A DNA stretch of 59,979 nucleotides from Bacillota bacterium (GCA_022770665.1 JALEHL010000040.1:1-59979); one strand, 5' to 3'. Counted from the first letter of the stretch, positions 35,983 through 44,969 are shown. The notes: generated from the sequence alone by a model not told the origin. Made by a program: numbers and translations.

Positions 35983-36348
35983 ATGTTCGAAAAAATCGGG
36001 AAAGAAAAATATGTTCGGCTGGTAACGATACTGCTGACTGCTGCGATCGCGATCCTTGCACTGAATTTACTGCTGTCAGGAACCAGTGGCAGGAAACAGA
36101 TTCTGGATGGGAATGGAGGAACAGAAGAACGTCTGTGCAGCGTTCTTTCTTCCATCGAAGGGGCAGGCGATGTGGAAGTCATGGTGGAGTATGACAGTCA
36201 AGATCAGGTAAAGGGTGTGATCGTTCTGGCAGAAGGCGCAGGGAGTTCCATTGTAGCCGGAAAACTGACGGATGGAGTAGCGACTCTCTATGATATTCCG
36301 GCTTCCAGCGTCATCGTTTTTGAAAAAAAGAAGTCAGACCTAAATTAA
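35983..36348 (+). CDS. spoIIIAG: stage III sporulation protein AG, compact form
   Basis: A 121-residue protein with one membrane helix (about residues 11-30) and a short ring-building domain (EERLCSVLSSIEGAGDVEVMVEYDS, then GVIVLAEGAG and LYDIPASSVIVFEK). Bacillus SpoIIIAG has 229 residues. There, a long beta-strand insertion lies between the VEVMV strand and the GVVVVAEG strand and builds the large ring. Here only about six residues connect the two strands, so the insertion seems to be missing. The reading frame is continuous, with no sign of frameshift. AGGAGTGAGG precedes the ATG. Confidence 0.88.
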   Translation: MFEKIGKEKYVRLVTILLTAAIAILALNLLLSGTSGRKQILDGNGGTEERLCSVLSSIEGAGDVEVMVEYDSQDQVKGVIVLAEGAGSSIVAGKLTDGVATLYDIPASSVIVFEKKKSDLN

Positions 36349-36367
36349 TCGTGAGGGGGAGTGCATT

Positions 36368-36913
36368 TTGGAAAATAAAAAGAAAAAGTTTACTTACAGA
36401 GATATTCTTTTCAGGAAGCGAAGAGTTGCGGCTGCGACGCTGATCGTTGTATTCGGGGCGGGTATTATTCTGACACAGACAGGCAGAACAGAAATCCCGG
36501 TGCATGACGGGGATGTGCTGGTGGACAGCTTGTCCGTGGCGGAAGAACAGGATGTTAACCTGACTTCGGAGGGATCTTTTGAAGAAAGAAGAGCTGCGCT
36601 TGAACTTTCCAGGAATAAACTGATCGCAAAACTGGACGATACAATCAGCAAGAGCAGCAGCAGAGAAGAACAGAGCAATGCTGCGAAGGAGAAGGAACGG
36701 ATCATGGATGCAATGGAAACAGAACTTGCTATTGAAAGCCTGATTGAAACGAAAAATCTTCCTGATTCCTTTGTCCTGATTACAGAGACCAGTGTCAATG
36801 TAACGGTTGACAAGCAGGAGCTGGATACCAACACTGTTGCGAAAATCTGTGACATCGTTATGCGTGAAACCGGCAGAAGTGCAGATAAGATCATCATTCA
36901 GAGCATGTACTAA
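36368..36913 (+). CDS. spoIIIAH: stage III sporulation protein AH
   Basis: A 181-residue protein with an N-terminal basic stretch, one membrane helix (about residues 19-36), a spacer and a C-terminal ring-building domain of the YscJ/FliF type (SLIETKNLPDSFVLITETSVNVTVDK and a final DKIIIQSMY). SpoIIIAH crosses the intermembrane space and binds SpoIIQ from the forespore. The start is a TTG (36368) with GAGGGGGAG upstream. Length is somewhat below the Bacillus 218. It ends the operon. Confidence 0.95.
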   Translation: MENKKKKFTYRDILFRKRRVAAATLIVVFGAGIILTQTGRTEIPVHDGDVLVDSLSVAEEQDVNLTSEGSFEERRAALELSRNKLIAKLDDTISKSSSREEQSNAAKEKERIMDAMETELAIESLIETKNLPDSFVLITETSVNVTVDKQELDTNTVAKICDIVMRETGRSADKIIIQSMY

Positions 36914-36919
36914 TACCCA

Positions 36920-36948
36920 TTGAAAACCGGGCCGGAGTCTGCTATAAT
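36920..36948 (+). promoter_or_regulatory. promoter of the Asp23-nusB operon
   Basis: TTGAAA (36920-36925) and a perfect TATAAT (36943-36948), 17 bases apart: a near-consensus sigma-A promoter that starts vegetative transcription right after the sporulation operon. Confidence 0.85.
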
Positions 36949-36980
36949 AAATACTGATTTAATATGCCCGAGGTGATAAT

Positions 36981-37355
36981 ATGGCAGGGACCGGAAATGA
37001 TAAACAGACGGTAAACAGAGTATCAGAGGAGATTGTCAGTCTGATTGCAGCAAAAGCTGCGCGACGGGTCCCGGGAGTCAGCAGGCTGAACGAAGAATTT
37101 GCAGATAATCTTACGAAAAAGCTGCTGCGAAAAGATAATATCGCTCGCGGCATTGTACTGTCCAGGGAGCAGGAAGGAATCGGCATTGAGATTTATCTGA
37201 ATGTGGAATTTGGCACGAAGATACCGGATCTGGCCTGGGAAGTGCAGAGTTCAGTGAAAGAGGCAGTGGAATCGGTCACCGGGCTTTCGGTGCAGAAGGT
37301 CGATATCCACGTGCAGGGAGTCACACTCCCTAAAAAAATGTCGCAGGAAGGATAG
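36981..37355 (+). CDS. Asp23/Gls24 family envelope stress protein
   Basis: A 124-residue protein of the Asp23/Gls24 family, identified by EEIVSLIAAKAARRVPGVSRL and the final SVQKVDIHVQGVTLP. Members accumulate at the membrane or respond to envelope stress, but their biochemical role is not settled. In Firmicutes a copy regularly precedes nusB, as here. AGGTGATAAT leads into the ATG. It begins the operon that runs through nusB, xseAB, ispA and dxs. Confidence 0.9.
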   Translation: MAGTGNDKQTVNRVSEEIVSLIAAKAARRVPGVSRLNEEFADNLTKKLLRKDNIARGIVLSREQEGIGIEIYLNVEFGTKIPDLAWEVQSSVKEAVESVTGLSVQKVDIHVQGVTLPKKMSQEG

Positions 37356-37371
37356 CGAAAAAGGAAACAGA

Positions 37372-37758
37372 ATGAACAGAAAAGAAGCAAGAGAATATAC
37401 CATGCAGGCACTGTTCCAGATGGAGGCCCAGAGAGATTTTGAAGAACCGGATCTGGAAAAATATCTTTCCAGAGAAGAACTCGGGAAACAGAAAACTTAC
37501 GTGGAAAGTCTTCTGCGGGCAGTCAGTGAGAATATCAGGAGAGTGGATGAAATAATCAGCCAATGCAGTGAGGGATGGCCTCCTGCCCGGATGTCGAAAA
37601 TGGATCTGGCAATTATTCGAGTTGCTGCAGGAGAAATAATCTTCATGGAGGAGATTCCACGTGCCGTTTCAATCAATGAAGCCGTGGAGCTTGCAAAAAA
37701 ATATGGTACAGAACATTCACCGCAATTTGTAAATGCAGTTCTGGGGAAGATTCAATGA
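37372..37758 (+). CDS. nusB: transcription antitermination factor NusB
   Basis: A 128-residue all-helical RNA-binding protein (NRKEAREYTMQALFQME start; ARMSKMDLAIIRVAAGEIIFMEEIPRAVSINEAVELAKKYG near 80-115). NusB with NusE binds boxA of rRNA leaders to prevent early termination. Its stop overlaps the next start by 4 bases. Confidence 0.97.
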   Translation: MNRKEAREYTMQALFQMEAQRDFEEPDLEKYLSREELGKQKTYVESLLRAVSENIRRVDEIISQCSEGWPPARMSKMDLAIIRVAAGEIIFMEEIPRAVSINEAVELAKKYGTEHSPQFVNAVLGKIQ

Positions 37759-38708
37759 AAAAAGAACTTTCTCTGGGAATCGATACCAGCAATTATAAAA
37801 CATCCGTTGCTGTTGTTGATGCTGAAGGCACGATCCTTTTTAATCATCAGCAGTTTCTTCAGGTAAAACAGGGAGAAAGAGGGCTGCGGCAGTCGGAAGC
37901 TCTCTTTCAGCATGTGCAGAATCTCCCTCCCGTTATGGAGAAGGTATTGCAGAACGAAAAATTCCGTTCCAACATCGGTATTGTAGCTGTTTCAGTGCGT
38001 CCCCGTCCGAAAGAAGGATCCTATATGCCTGTTTTTACCGCAGGGGCCGGATACGGCCGGGCGGTCGCTGCAGCACTTGGTGTTTCACTTCACGAAGTGT
38101 CTCATCAGGAAGGGCATGTTGAAGCAGTTCGATTTTATTCTGCCATGAAGGATGTGGAGCCGCTGATATGCTTCCATTTTTCCGGCGGAACGACGGAAGC
38201 TTTGCTGGTAGATCGCAGCCGTTTTGAAATTGTAGGAGGATCCCGTGATCTTGCATATGGACAGGTGCTGGATCGGATCGGTGTTTCGATGGGACTTCCT
38301 TTTCCCTGCGGTGAAACGATGGATCAGATTGCATGGGAAACACATAAAATGCATCTCAATCCTTCTCAGCATTTGACTCGGATTAAAGTAACAGATGGAT
38401 ATGTGAATCTTTCAGGCATTGAAACACAGGGCCAGAGGCTTCTTGCTTCGTGTGCAGACTCAGAACTTGTGGCAGATTTGTTTGAAAAGCTGTCCCGCTC
38501 TGTTGCAGAAATGACAATGCAGCTTTCCGAAAAATATAAAATCAGCAATTTTCTATATGCAGGAGGCGTATCCTGCAGCCGGTATCTGCGAGAGTACCTG
38601 AGTCACCATCTGTGCGGAGATCTGAACATTTCTTTCGGCAGCAGTCAGCTCTCTTCCGATAATGCTGTCGGCGTGGCGCTTCTGGGAGGAAAAGAAATAT
38701 GGCATTAA
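37755..38708 (+). CDS. Kae1/TsaD-family protein (TsaD paralog)
   Basis: A 317-residue ASKHA-fold protein related to TsaD/Kae1. It has LGIDTSNYKTSVAVVD at the start, the HxxxH metal motif as SHQEGH near 116-121, FSGGTTEALLV near 144, GGSRDLAYGQVLDRIGVSMGLPFPCG near 162-187, and a C-terminal AGGVSCSRYLREYL plus SSDNAVGVALLG. Canonical TsaD, which makes the t6A tRNA modification, reads differently in several of these blocks, for example a GPG motif and an AFDKVA motif. This is therefore probably a paralog annotated as an O-sialoglycoprotein endopeptidase. Its role is unknown. The start overlaps nusB by 4 bases and the end overlaps xseA by 10. Confidence 0.82.
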   Translation: MKKELSLGIDTSNYKTSVAVVDAEGTILFNHQQFLQVKQGERGLRQSEALFQHVQNLPPVMEKVLQNEKFRSNIGIVAVSVRPRPKEGSYMPVFTAGAGYGRAVAAALGVSLHEVSHQEGHVEAVRFYSAMKDVEPLICFHFSGGTTEALLVDRSRFEIVGGSRDLAYGQVLDRIGVSMGLPFPCGETMDQIAWETHKMHLNPSQHLTRIKVTDGYVNLSGIETQGQRLLASCADSELVADLFEKLSRSVAEMTMQLSEKYKISNFLYAGGVSCSRYLREYLSHHLCGDLNISFGSSQLSSDNAVGVALLGGKEIWH

Positions 38709-39871
38709 GGCCGGTTACGGTAACACAGCTGAATGAATACATTGCGCGTGTCATACAGACAGATCCGCTGCTTGGGAATATTTCTGTAATGGGTGAAATC
38801 TCAAATCTGAAGTATCACAGTTCCGGCCACGTATATTTTTCTCTGGTCGATGAAGGCAGTAAGATCAACTGTTTCCTGCCGGATTCTGTCCGCAGGAATC
38901 TCAGTCTGCGTCTGAAAGATGGCATGAAAGTCACCATACGCGGATATATTAATGTATTTAAGAAAGGCGGAACTTATACGCTGTTTGTTCGCACATTAGA
39001 GTGGGAAGGAGAGGGAGATCTTGCCTCGGCATTTCTGTTTCTGAAGGACAAGCTGGAGGCAGAAGGGCTGTTTGACCCCGTTTATAAAAAAAAGATTCCG
39101 GCTTTCCCCAAGAAAATCGGGGTGATCACGTCGGAAACCGGTGCCGCGGTGCAGGATATTCTGAAAATCATAAAGAGCCGTACAAAACTTGTGGATATCA
39201 TGGTATTTCCTGTGCAGGTGCAGGGAGATGGGGCTGCTTCCGACATTTCTTCGATGATTGAATATGTAAACGAACATTTCCCGGAAATCGATACTCTGAT
39301 TGTAGGCAGAGGCGGCGGATCTCTGGAAGATCTCTGGGCATTTAATGAGGAGGCTGTGGCTCGTGCGATTTTTCGCAGTCATATTCCTGTTATTTCCGCA
39401 GTTGGACACGAAACGGACTTTACAATTGCAGATTTTGTTGCGGATAAACGAGCTGAAACGCCGACGGCTGCAGCGGAAATGGCCGTTCCGGACACAGTGG
39501 AAACTGAAGCATGGCTTCAGAACAGAAAAAAAGAAATGCTGCAAGCGCTGGAACATAAAGTGCAGTATTATGCACTTCAGGCAGAGAATCAGGGACATTC
39601 TCTAGATCTCCTTTTCAGAGCGAAAATTCACAGCGCAAAACACGCGCTGGAACAGTGCCGCCTTGCGCTGGAAGAAAATCGACCGGAGGCGATTCTGAAA
39701 AAGGGTTATGCCTTGATCCAGGATGAAGGCGGAAGGGTTATTTCCACTGTGGACAGGTTCACGGAAAAGGGAAGATATCGCATCACACTGCAGGATGGCA
39801 CAATCTGTCTGACGGCTGCTTATGTGACTGCAGAGAAAGCAGAGATAGAGGAGGACCATTATGACATTTGA
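38699..39871 (+). CDS. xseA: exodeoxyribonuclease VII large subunit
   Basis: A 390-residue XseA. An N-terminal OB-fold (VTQLNEYIARVIQTDPLLGNISVMGEISN) is followed by the catalytic domain with GVITSETGAAVQDI near 140, GRGGGSLEDLWAFNEE near 203, SAVGHETDFTIADFVADKRAETPTAAAE near 231, and a C-terminal coiled coil and strand (GYALI). With XseB it degrades single-stranded DNA in both directions. It overlaps the xseB start by 11 bases. It is somewhat short for the family, mostly in the coiled coil. Confidence 0.96.
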   Translation: MALRPVTVTQLNEYIARVIQTDPLLGNISVMGEISNLKYHSSGHVYFSLVDEGSKINCFLPDSVRRNLSLRLKDGMKVTIRGYINVFKKGGTYTLFVRTLEWEGEGDLASAFLFLKDKLEAEGLFDPVYKKKIPAFPKKIGVITSETGAAVQDILKIIKSRTKLVDIMVFPVQVQGDGAASDISSMIEYVNEHFPEIDTLIVGRGGGSLEDLWAFNEEAVARAIFRSHIPVISAVGHETDFTIADFVADKRAETPTAAAEMAVPDTVETEAWLQNRKKEMLQALEHKVQYYALQAENQGHSLDLLFRAKIHSAKHALEQCRLALEENRPEAILKKGYALIQDEGGRVISTVDRFTEKGRYRITLQDGTICLTAAYVTAEKAEIEEDHYDI

Positions 39872-40067
39872 AGACGCGCTGGCAAAAATGGAAGAATCCG
39901 TGGATAAACTACGAAATCCAGGTACGACGCTTGCGGAATCCATTACCAGTTTCGAGGACGGAATGAAGAGCTACCAGCTGTGCATGGATCTGCTGCACAG
40001 TGCAGAGCAGAAGATAGAAATATTCAGACGCAGCGAGCAGGAAGACAGGAAGGAAGACATGAGGTAG
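39861..40067 (+). CDS. xseB: exodeoxyribonuclease VII small subunit
   Basis: A 68-residue helical-hairpin protein (MTFEDALAKMEESVDKLRNPGTTLAESITSFEDGMKSYQLC), the standard XseB, which binds the coiled coil of XseA in several copies. GAGGACC lies upstream, inside xseA. Confidence 0.96.
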   Translation: MTFEDALAKMEESVDKLRNPGTTLAESITSFEDGMKSYQLCMDLLHSAEQKIEIFRRSEQEDRKEDMR

Positions 40068-40071
40068 GACG

Positions 40072-40965
40072 ATGGACAGAACATTTGAAGATTACAGAAA
40101 TCTGGTAGATGAACATCTGCTGGATTTTTTACCCAATGTGGATAATAAAAGCATCTCGCTGTATGAATCTATGAAATACAGTCTGACAGCAGGAGGCAAA
40201 CGTCTTCGTCCGGTGCTTCTTCTTGCATCCTGTGAGTTTGCAGGAGGCGATGTTTATGAAGCAATGCCGTATGCCTGCGCGGTAGAATATATTCATACTT
40301 ATTCGCTGATTCATGATGACCTCCCTGCCATGGACAATGACGATCTGCGGCGCGGACTGCCGACCAATCACAAAGTATATGGTGAAGCGATTGCAATTCT
40401 TGCAGGTGACGGTCTTCTGACGTCTGCATTTGAGGCAATTAATAAAGATATGATGCTGTATTTTGATGAGCCGGAAAAAATGACCCGGCGAATTAAAGCC
40501 GCATATGAGATTTCCAAAGGATCCGGCTGCCGCGGCATGGTTGCCGGACAGGTTTCTGATATTGAAGGAGAAAATGTGCAGTATTCCGGTGAGATGCTGG
40601 AATATATTCATTTAAACAAAACAGGGGCTCTGATCAAATCAGCGGTTCGCGCAGGACTGTATCTCGGCAGTCCAACCAGCCAGATGCTGAATGATATGGA
40701 ACGCTATGCGGAAAACCTTGGACTGGCTTATCAGATTGCGGATGATATCCTTGATGTCGTCGGTAACCCTTCCGAGCTTGGAAAAGAGATTGGATCGGAT
40801 TCCAAAAAACATAAAAACACCTATACTTCCATTTATGGTCTGGATGCGTCGGTCAGCCGGCTGAAAGAACTGACGGCGAATGCAGTAGAAGTACTGCAGC
40901 CATATTATGACAATGCCGAATTTTTCCGGGATCTGGTGCTTCAGCTGGAAGGTAGAAAAAAATAG
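40072..40965 (+). CDS. ispA: polyprenyl (farnesyl) diphosphate synthase
   Basis: A 297-residue trans-prenyltransferase that condenses isopentenyl and dimethylallyl diphosphates to geranyl and farnesyl diphosphate. The first aspartate-rich motif is DDLPAMDNDD near 83-92 (with the two-residue insertion typical of bacterial short-chain enzymes) and the second DDILD near 224. GGKRLRP is near 41. It sits 4 bases after xseB and 14 before dxs, which makes precursors for the same pathway. Confidence 0.95.
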   Translation: MDRTFEDYRNLVDEHLLDFLPNVDNKSISLYESMKYSLTAGGKRLRPVLLLASCEFAGGDVYEAMPYACAVEYIHTYSLIHDDLPAMDNDDLRRGLPTNHKVYGEAIAILAGDGLLTSAFEAINKDMMLYFDEPEKMTRRIKAAYEISKGSGCRGMVAGQVSDIEGENVQYSGEMLEYIHLNKTGALIKSAVRAGLYLGSPTSQMLNDMERYAENLGLAYQIADDILDVVGNPSELGKEIGSDSKKHKNTYTSIYGLDASVSRLKELTANAVEVLQPYYDNAEFFRDLVLQLEGRKK

Positions 40966-40979
40966 AGGATAAATATAAA

Positions 40980-42887
40980 ATGAAAGAACTAACAGAGTAT
41001 CATTTTCCGGAAGATCTGAAGACTATGACACCGCACGAAATGGAGCTTCTGGCATGTGCTATTCGGGAATTCCTCATTAACAAGGTATCAGAGACCGGCG
41101 GTCATCTTGCATCGAACCTGGGTATTGTGGAATTATCCCTAGCCCTTCACCGGGTTTTTGACAGCCCGAAAGACAAGATTATCTGGGATGTGGGACATCA
41201 GTCATATGTCCATAAGATTCTCACCGGCAGGGCAAATCAGTTTGACAGTCTGCGTCAGTTTGGGGGACTGAGCGGTTTCCCGAAGAGCTATGAAAGTGCC
41301 CATGATGTCTATGACACCGGACACAGCAGTGTATCCATTTCCGTTGCAGCCGGCATGGCTGCAGCCAGGGATCTGAAAAAAGAGAACTATGATGTAATCG
41401 CCGTCATTGGAGATGGATCACTGACGGGAGGGCTTGCCTACGAAGGCCTGAATAATATCGGTGCTTCAAAATCAAAAGTGATTGTGGTCCTGAACGACAA
41501 CGGCATGTCGATTTCACCGAATATCGGCGGTATTTCGCAGCATCTTGGGAAACTGCGAACATCAAAAGGCTATCTTGGCGCCAAACGCTTTGTGAAAGAC
41601 CGGGTTGCCTCAATCCCGAATATTGGAAAGAATATCGCCTCTGGCCTCGCTGAATTTAAAAATGACCTGAAATATTCGATCATGGACTCCGGCGGTGTCC
41701 TGTTTGAAGAGCTTGGTTTTACGTATTTCGGTCCGGTAGACGGACATGATCTGGAAGCCCTGATTGACGTGCTGGATCGCGTTAGAAACCTGAATGAACC
41801 GGTTCTTGTTCATGTCATTACCAGAAAGGGAAAGGGTTACCGGAATGCGGAGAAAGATCCCGGGAAATTTCATGGTATAGGACCGTTTGACAGAACGACG
41901 GGTGTGCTGAAAACGCGGAGCGAGAAGCCTACGTTTTCCTCTCTTATGGGAAAATTTGCAGTGGATCTTGCGGAAAACGATCCGCGGATTACGGCAATTA
42001 CTGCAGCAATGCGGGATGCAACAGGTCTTGGTCTGTTTGCACAGCGGTTTCCTGAACGTTTTTTTGACGTCGGAATTGCTGAAGAACATGCGATCACTTT
42101 CGCTGCAGGTATGGCAAAATCGGGAATGCGGCCGCTGGTCGCGATTTATTCCTCCTTTCTGCAGCGAGGATATGACCAGCTGCTGGAAGATATCTGCCTG
42201 CAGAACCTGCCGGTCGTTTTTCTGGTAGACCGGGCCGGCTGCGTAGGAGCAGATGGAGAAACACATCATGGTATTTTTGATCTGTCTTATTTGCGTCAGA
42301 TACCGGGCATGACAGTTCTCACACCGAAAGATGGGAATCAGCTGGAAGCTATGATGAAATACGCGCTGCTGCTGGATGGTCCGTGCGCGATCCGTTATCC
42401 AAGAGGCGAGGCAGATTATGACAGGCAGATCTGTTCCGTATACAGCGGAAAAAATATCCGGACACTCGAACCTGCGCCGGGGAGCCAATGTATTGATATA
42501 TGGGCAGTCGGTACAATGCATCAATGTGGAGAAGAAGTGTGCCGCCTTCTGAAGGAACACGGATACCGTGCAGGGCTGGTGGATGTCACTTGTGTGAAAC
42601 CGCTGGATCTTGCTCTTTTCCGTGAGGACTGCAAGCTGCTGGTGACACTGGAAGATAATACGCTGGAGGGCGGTTTTGGAGAAAAGATGGCGACGGAACT
42701 GGCATCCGCTTCAGAACATGAAAAACACAGACTTGTTCGAAGAACGCAGCATTCCAGGATCCTCCGTTTCGGCTGGCCGGATGCGTTCATTGAACATGGA
42801 TCGGTTTCGCAGCTTCAGCAGAAATACGGTCTGAGCCCGGAGAAGATCACAGAAAGGATATGTGAAGAAATTGAAGGAAAGGCTTGA
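40980..42887 (+). CDS. dxs: 1-deoxy-D-xylulose-5-phosphate synthase
   Basis: A 635-residue thiamine diphosphate enzyme that joins pyruvate and glyceraldehyde 3-phosphate in the first step of the MEP isoprenoid pathway. The TPP-binding segment is GDGSLTGGLAYEGLNNIG near 145. The catalytic His regions HLASNLGIVELSLALH near 41 and GHSSVSIS, the GIAEEHAITFAAGMA segment near 369 and the C-terminal transketolase domain are intact. Length is normal. Its last 26 bases overlap the TlyA gene. Confidence 0.97.
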   Translation: MKELTEYHFPEDLKTMTPHEMELLACAIREFLINKVSETGGHLASNLGIVELSLALHRVFDSPKDKIIWDVGHQSYVHKILTGRANQFDSLRQFGGLSGFPKSYESAHDVYDTGHSSVSISVAAGMAAARDLKKENYDVIAVIGDGSLTGGLAYEGLNNIGASKSKVIVVLNDNGMSISPNIGGISQHLGKLRTSKGYLGAKRFVKDRVASIPNIGKNIASGLAEFKNDLKYSIMDSGGVLFEELGFTYFGPVDGHDLEALIDVLDRVRNLNEPVLVHVITRKGKGYRNAEKDPGKFHGIGPFDRTTGVLKTRSEKPTFSSLMGKFAVDLAENDPRITAITAAMRDATGLGLFAQRFPERFFDVGIAEEHAITFAAGMAKSGMRPLVAIYSSFLQRGYDQLLEDICLQNLPVVFLVDRAGCVGADGETHHGIFDLSYLRQIPGMTVLTPKDGNQLEAMMKYALLLDGPCAIRYPRGEADYDRQICSVYSGKNIRTLEPAPGSQCIDIWAVGTMHQCGEEVCRLLKEHGYRAGLVDVTCVKPLDLALFREDCKLLVTLEDNTLEGGFGEKMATELASASEHEKHRLVRRTQHSRILRFGWPDAFIEHGSVSQLQQKYGLSPEKITERICEEIEGKA

Positions 42888-43695
42888 TGTTCTATTAGTC
42901 GAAAAAGGCTTCTTTCCATCCAGAGAACGTGCCCGTGCCTCAATTATGGCAGGCGTGGTTTATGTGGACGGTCAGAAGAGCGACAAGGCAGGAAATCTGG
43001 TAGAAGAATCGGCGACGATTACGGTGAAAGAAAATCCCTGTCCGTATGTCAGCAGAGGCGGTCTCAAGCTGGAGAAAGCCATGGATCTGTGGAAATTTTC
43101 TCTGACTGACTGTGTCTGCATGGATATCGGTGCCTCCACGGGAGGATTTACCGACTGCATGCTGCAGAAAGGAGCAAGAAAAGTCTATGCGGTCGATGTA
43201 GGCTATGGACAGCTGGATTACAAGCTGCGTATCGATCCGCGTGTGATCAATATGGAAAAATGCAATATCCGTTATCTGGATCCGCAGACGATCGAAGAGC
43301 AGATTGACTTTATCAGTATTGATGTCTCGTTTATTTCGCTGAAACTGGTTCTTCCGGTCGCTTCCGGACTGCTTGCACAGAATGGAAGTCTTGTTTGTCT
43401 GGTAAAACCGCAGTTTGAAGCAGGCAGGGAGCAGGTTGGAAAAAAGGGCATTGTCCGCGACCGTAAGGTTCATAAGGAAGTCTTGGAAAAAGTTGCAGGC
43501 TACGCTGTGAGTTCCGGCCTGAAGCCGGAAGATCTTACCTTTTCACCTGTAACGGGTGCCAAAGGGAATATTGAATATCTGATGTATCTGAAAAAAGACA
43601 GCGCGACAGATTTTGAAGAGAAAGAAGAAAGAGGGACACTTGACGAATCCCGCATCGATCAGATTGTCAACACCTCCCACGAGGAGTTGGAATAA
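42862..43695 (+). CDS. tlyA: TlyA family rRNA methyltransferase/hemolysin
   Basis: A 277-residue protein with an N-terminal S4 RNA-binding domain (RLDVLLVEKGFFPSRERARASIMAGVVYVDG) and an FtsJ-like methyltransferase domain with the SAM motif DIGASTGGFTDCMLQ near 95, then KPQFEAGREQVGKKGIVRD. TlyA of mycobacteria 2'-O-methylates 16S and 23S rRNA; the hemolysin label is historical. The start is unclear: GTG at 42862 follows AAAGGA after 3 bases, while TTG at 42871 is 12 bases from it. The gene overlaps dxs by 26 bases. A Glu-rich tail ends the protein. Confidence 0.9.
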   Translation: MKKLKERLDVLLVEKGFFPSRERARASIMAGVVYVDGQKSDKAGNLVEESATITVKENPCPYVSRGGLKLEKAMDLWKFSLTDCVCMDIGASTGGFTDCMLQKGARKVYAVDVGYGQLDYKLRIDPRVINMEKCNIRYLDPQTIEEQIDFISIDVSFISLKLVLPVASGLLAQNGSLVCLVKPQFEAGREQVGKKGIVRDRKVHKEVLEKVAGYAVSSGLKPEDLTFSPVTGAKGNIEYLMYLKKDSATDFEEKEERGTLDESRIDQIVNTSHEELE

Positions 43696-43733
43696 ATGTT
43701 AATTCTAAAGTTTATTGTAAGGAGAAGAGAAAA

Positions 43734-44924
43734 ATGAAACTATCACAAAAAATTCAGGACATGAGCTTATCCCCAATCCGGAAGTTTGTACCGTATGCAG
43801 ATGCAGCGGTTGCCGCAGGTAAAAAAGTATATCGTTTAAATCTGGGCCAGCCGGATATCAAAACTCCAAAGGCATTCTTTGATGCAGTAAAGAACTTCGA
43901 TCAGGATGTTCTGGCATATGCAAATTCCCAGGGCGAAGCAAGTCTGCTGGAGGCTCTGGTAGGTTACTATCAGAGAATCGGCCTCAACTTTGAAAAGAAA
44001 GATCTGCTGATCACCAACGGCGGTTCCGAAGCGATCAACATGCTGATGACTGCAATACTGGATGATGGCGATGAAGTGATCATGGCAGAGCCGTTCTACA
44101 CCAACTACAAGACATTTGTTCGCCAGGCCGGCGGCAAAGTTGTGGCGATTCCAACAACTGCAGATGACGGATATCAGTATGCAGTCAGAGAAAAAATTGA
44201 AAATGTCATTACTGATAAGACCAGAGCACTCTGCATCATCAACCCTGGCAACCCGACCGGAAAGGTCCTGACGCATGAGGAAATGCAGCTGATCGTGGAT
44301 ATTGCGCTGGAGCATGATCTGTATATCATTGCAGATGAAGTTTACAGAGAATTCACTTATGACGGAAAAGAAATGACGACCTTCGGCTCCTTTAAAGAAG
44401 CGGAGCAGAACGTAATCATCGTGGACTCTGTATCCAAGCGTTTCTCCGCCTGCGGTGCCAGAATTGGATCCATCGCCTCGAAAAACGAAGAACTGATGTC
44501 TAACCTGATGAAACTGTGCCAGGCCAGACTCTGCTGCCCGACTCTGGATATGATTGGTGCTGCTGCACTGTACAACCTGGATCCTTCTTACTTCGACGAT
44601 ATTAAAAAAGAATATGAATACAGAAGAAATGTATCTGTCGAAGCACTGAAAGAAATTGAAGGCATCAAATTCGGTGTACCGGAAGGTGCATTCTACATTA
44701 CCTGCCAGCTGCCGGTTGATGATGCAGAAAAGTTCCTGATGTTCCTTCTGCAGGATTTCGATGTGGACGGCGAGACTGTCATGTTTGCACCGGCAGGCGG
44801 TTTCTTCGGAACTCCAGGGGTAGGCCAGTCTGATATCCGGATCGCTTATGTTCTGAAAGCGGAAGATATGCGGGCCGGTATCAATATTATCAAAGAAGGT
44901 ATCAAGGCTTACAATGCCAGATAG
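43734..44924 (+). CDS. PLP-dependent aminotransferase, class I/II
   Basis: A 396-residue fold-type I aminotransferase. Lys235 in DSVSKRFSACGARIG is the PLP lysine. The NPGNPTGKVL motif near 164, ADEVYREFTYDG near 203 and LGQPDIKTP near 38 are typical of aspartate/aromatic-type enzymes. The amino donor cannot be read reliably. AAGGAGAAG precedes the ATG. A 38-base gap separates it from tlyA. After the stop is a weak TTATC/GATAA hairpin and AT-rich sequence, so termination there is uncertain. Confidence 0.9.
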   Translation: MKLSQKIQDMSLSPIRKFVPYADAAVAAGKKVYRLNLGQPDIKTPKAFFDAVKNFDQDVLAYANSQGEASLLEALVGYYQRIGLNFEKKDLLITNGGSEAINMLMTAILDDGDEVIMAEPFYTNYKTFVRQAGGKVVAIPTTADDGYQYAVREKIENVITDKTRALCIINPGNPTGKVLTHEEMQLIVDIALEHDLYIIADEVYREFTYDGKEMTTFGSFKEAEQNVIIVDSVSKRFSACGARIGSIASKNEELMSNLMKLCQARLCCPTLDMIGAAALYNLDPSYFDDIKKEYEYRRNVSVEALKEIEGIKFGVPEGAFYITCQLPVDDAEKFLMFLLQDFDVDGETVMFAPAGGFFGTPGVGQSDIRIAYVLKAEDMRAGINIIKEGIKAYNAR

Positions 44925-44969
44925 TTTTATCTGCTGATAAGTTTCATTTTTATATTTTGCGAAAAATCT

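Noticed and set aside
44927-44960. A terminator after the aminotransferase gene
   Set aside because: The TTATC/GATAA stem is only five AT-rich pairs, and the following T tract is broken.
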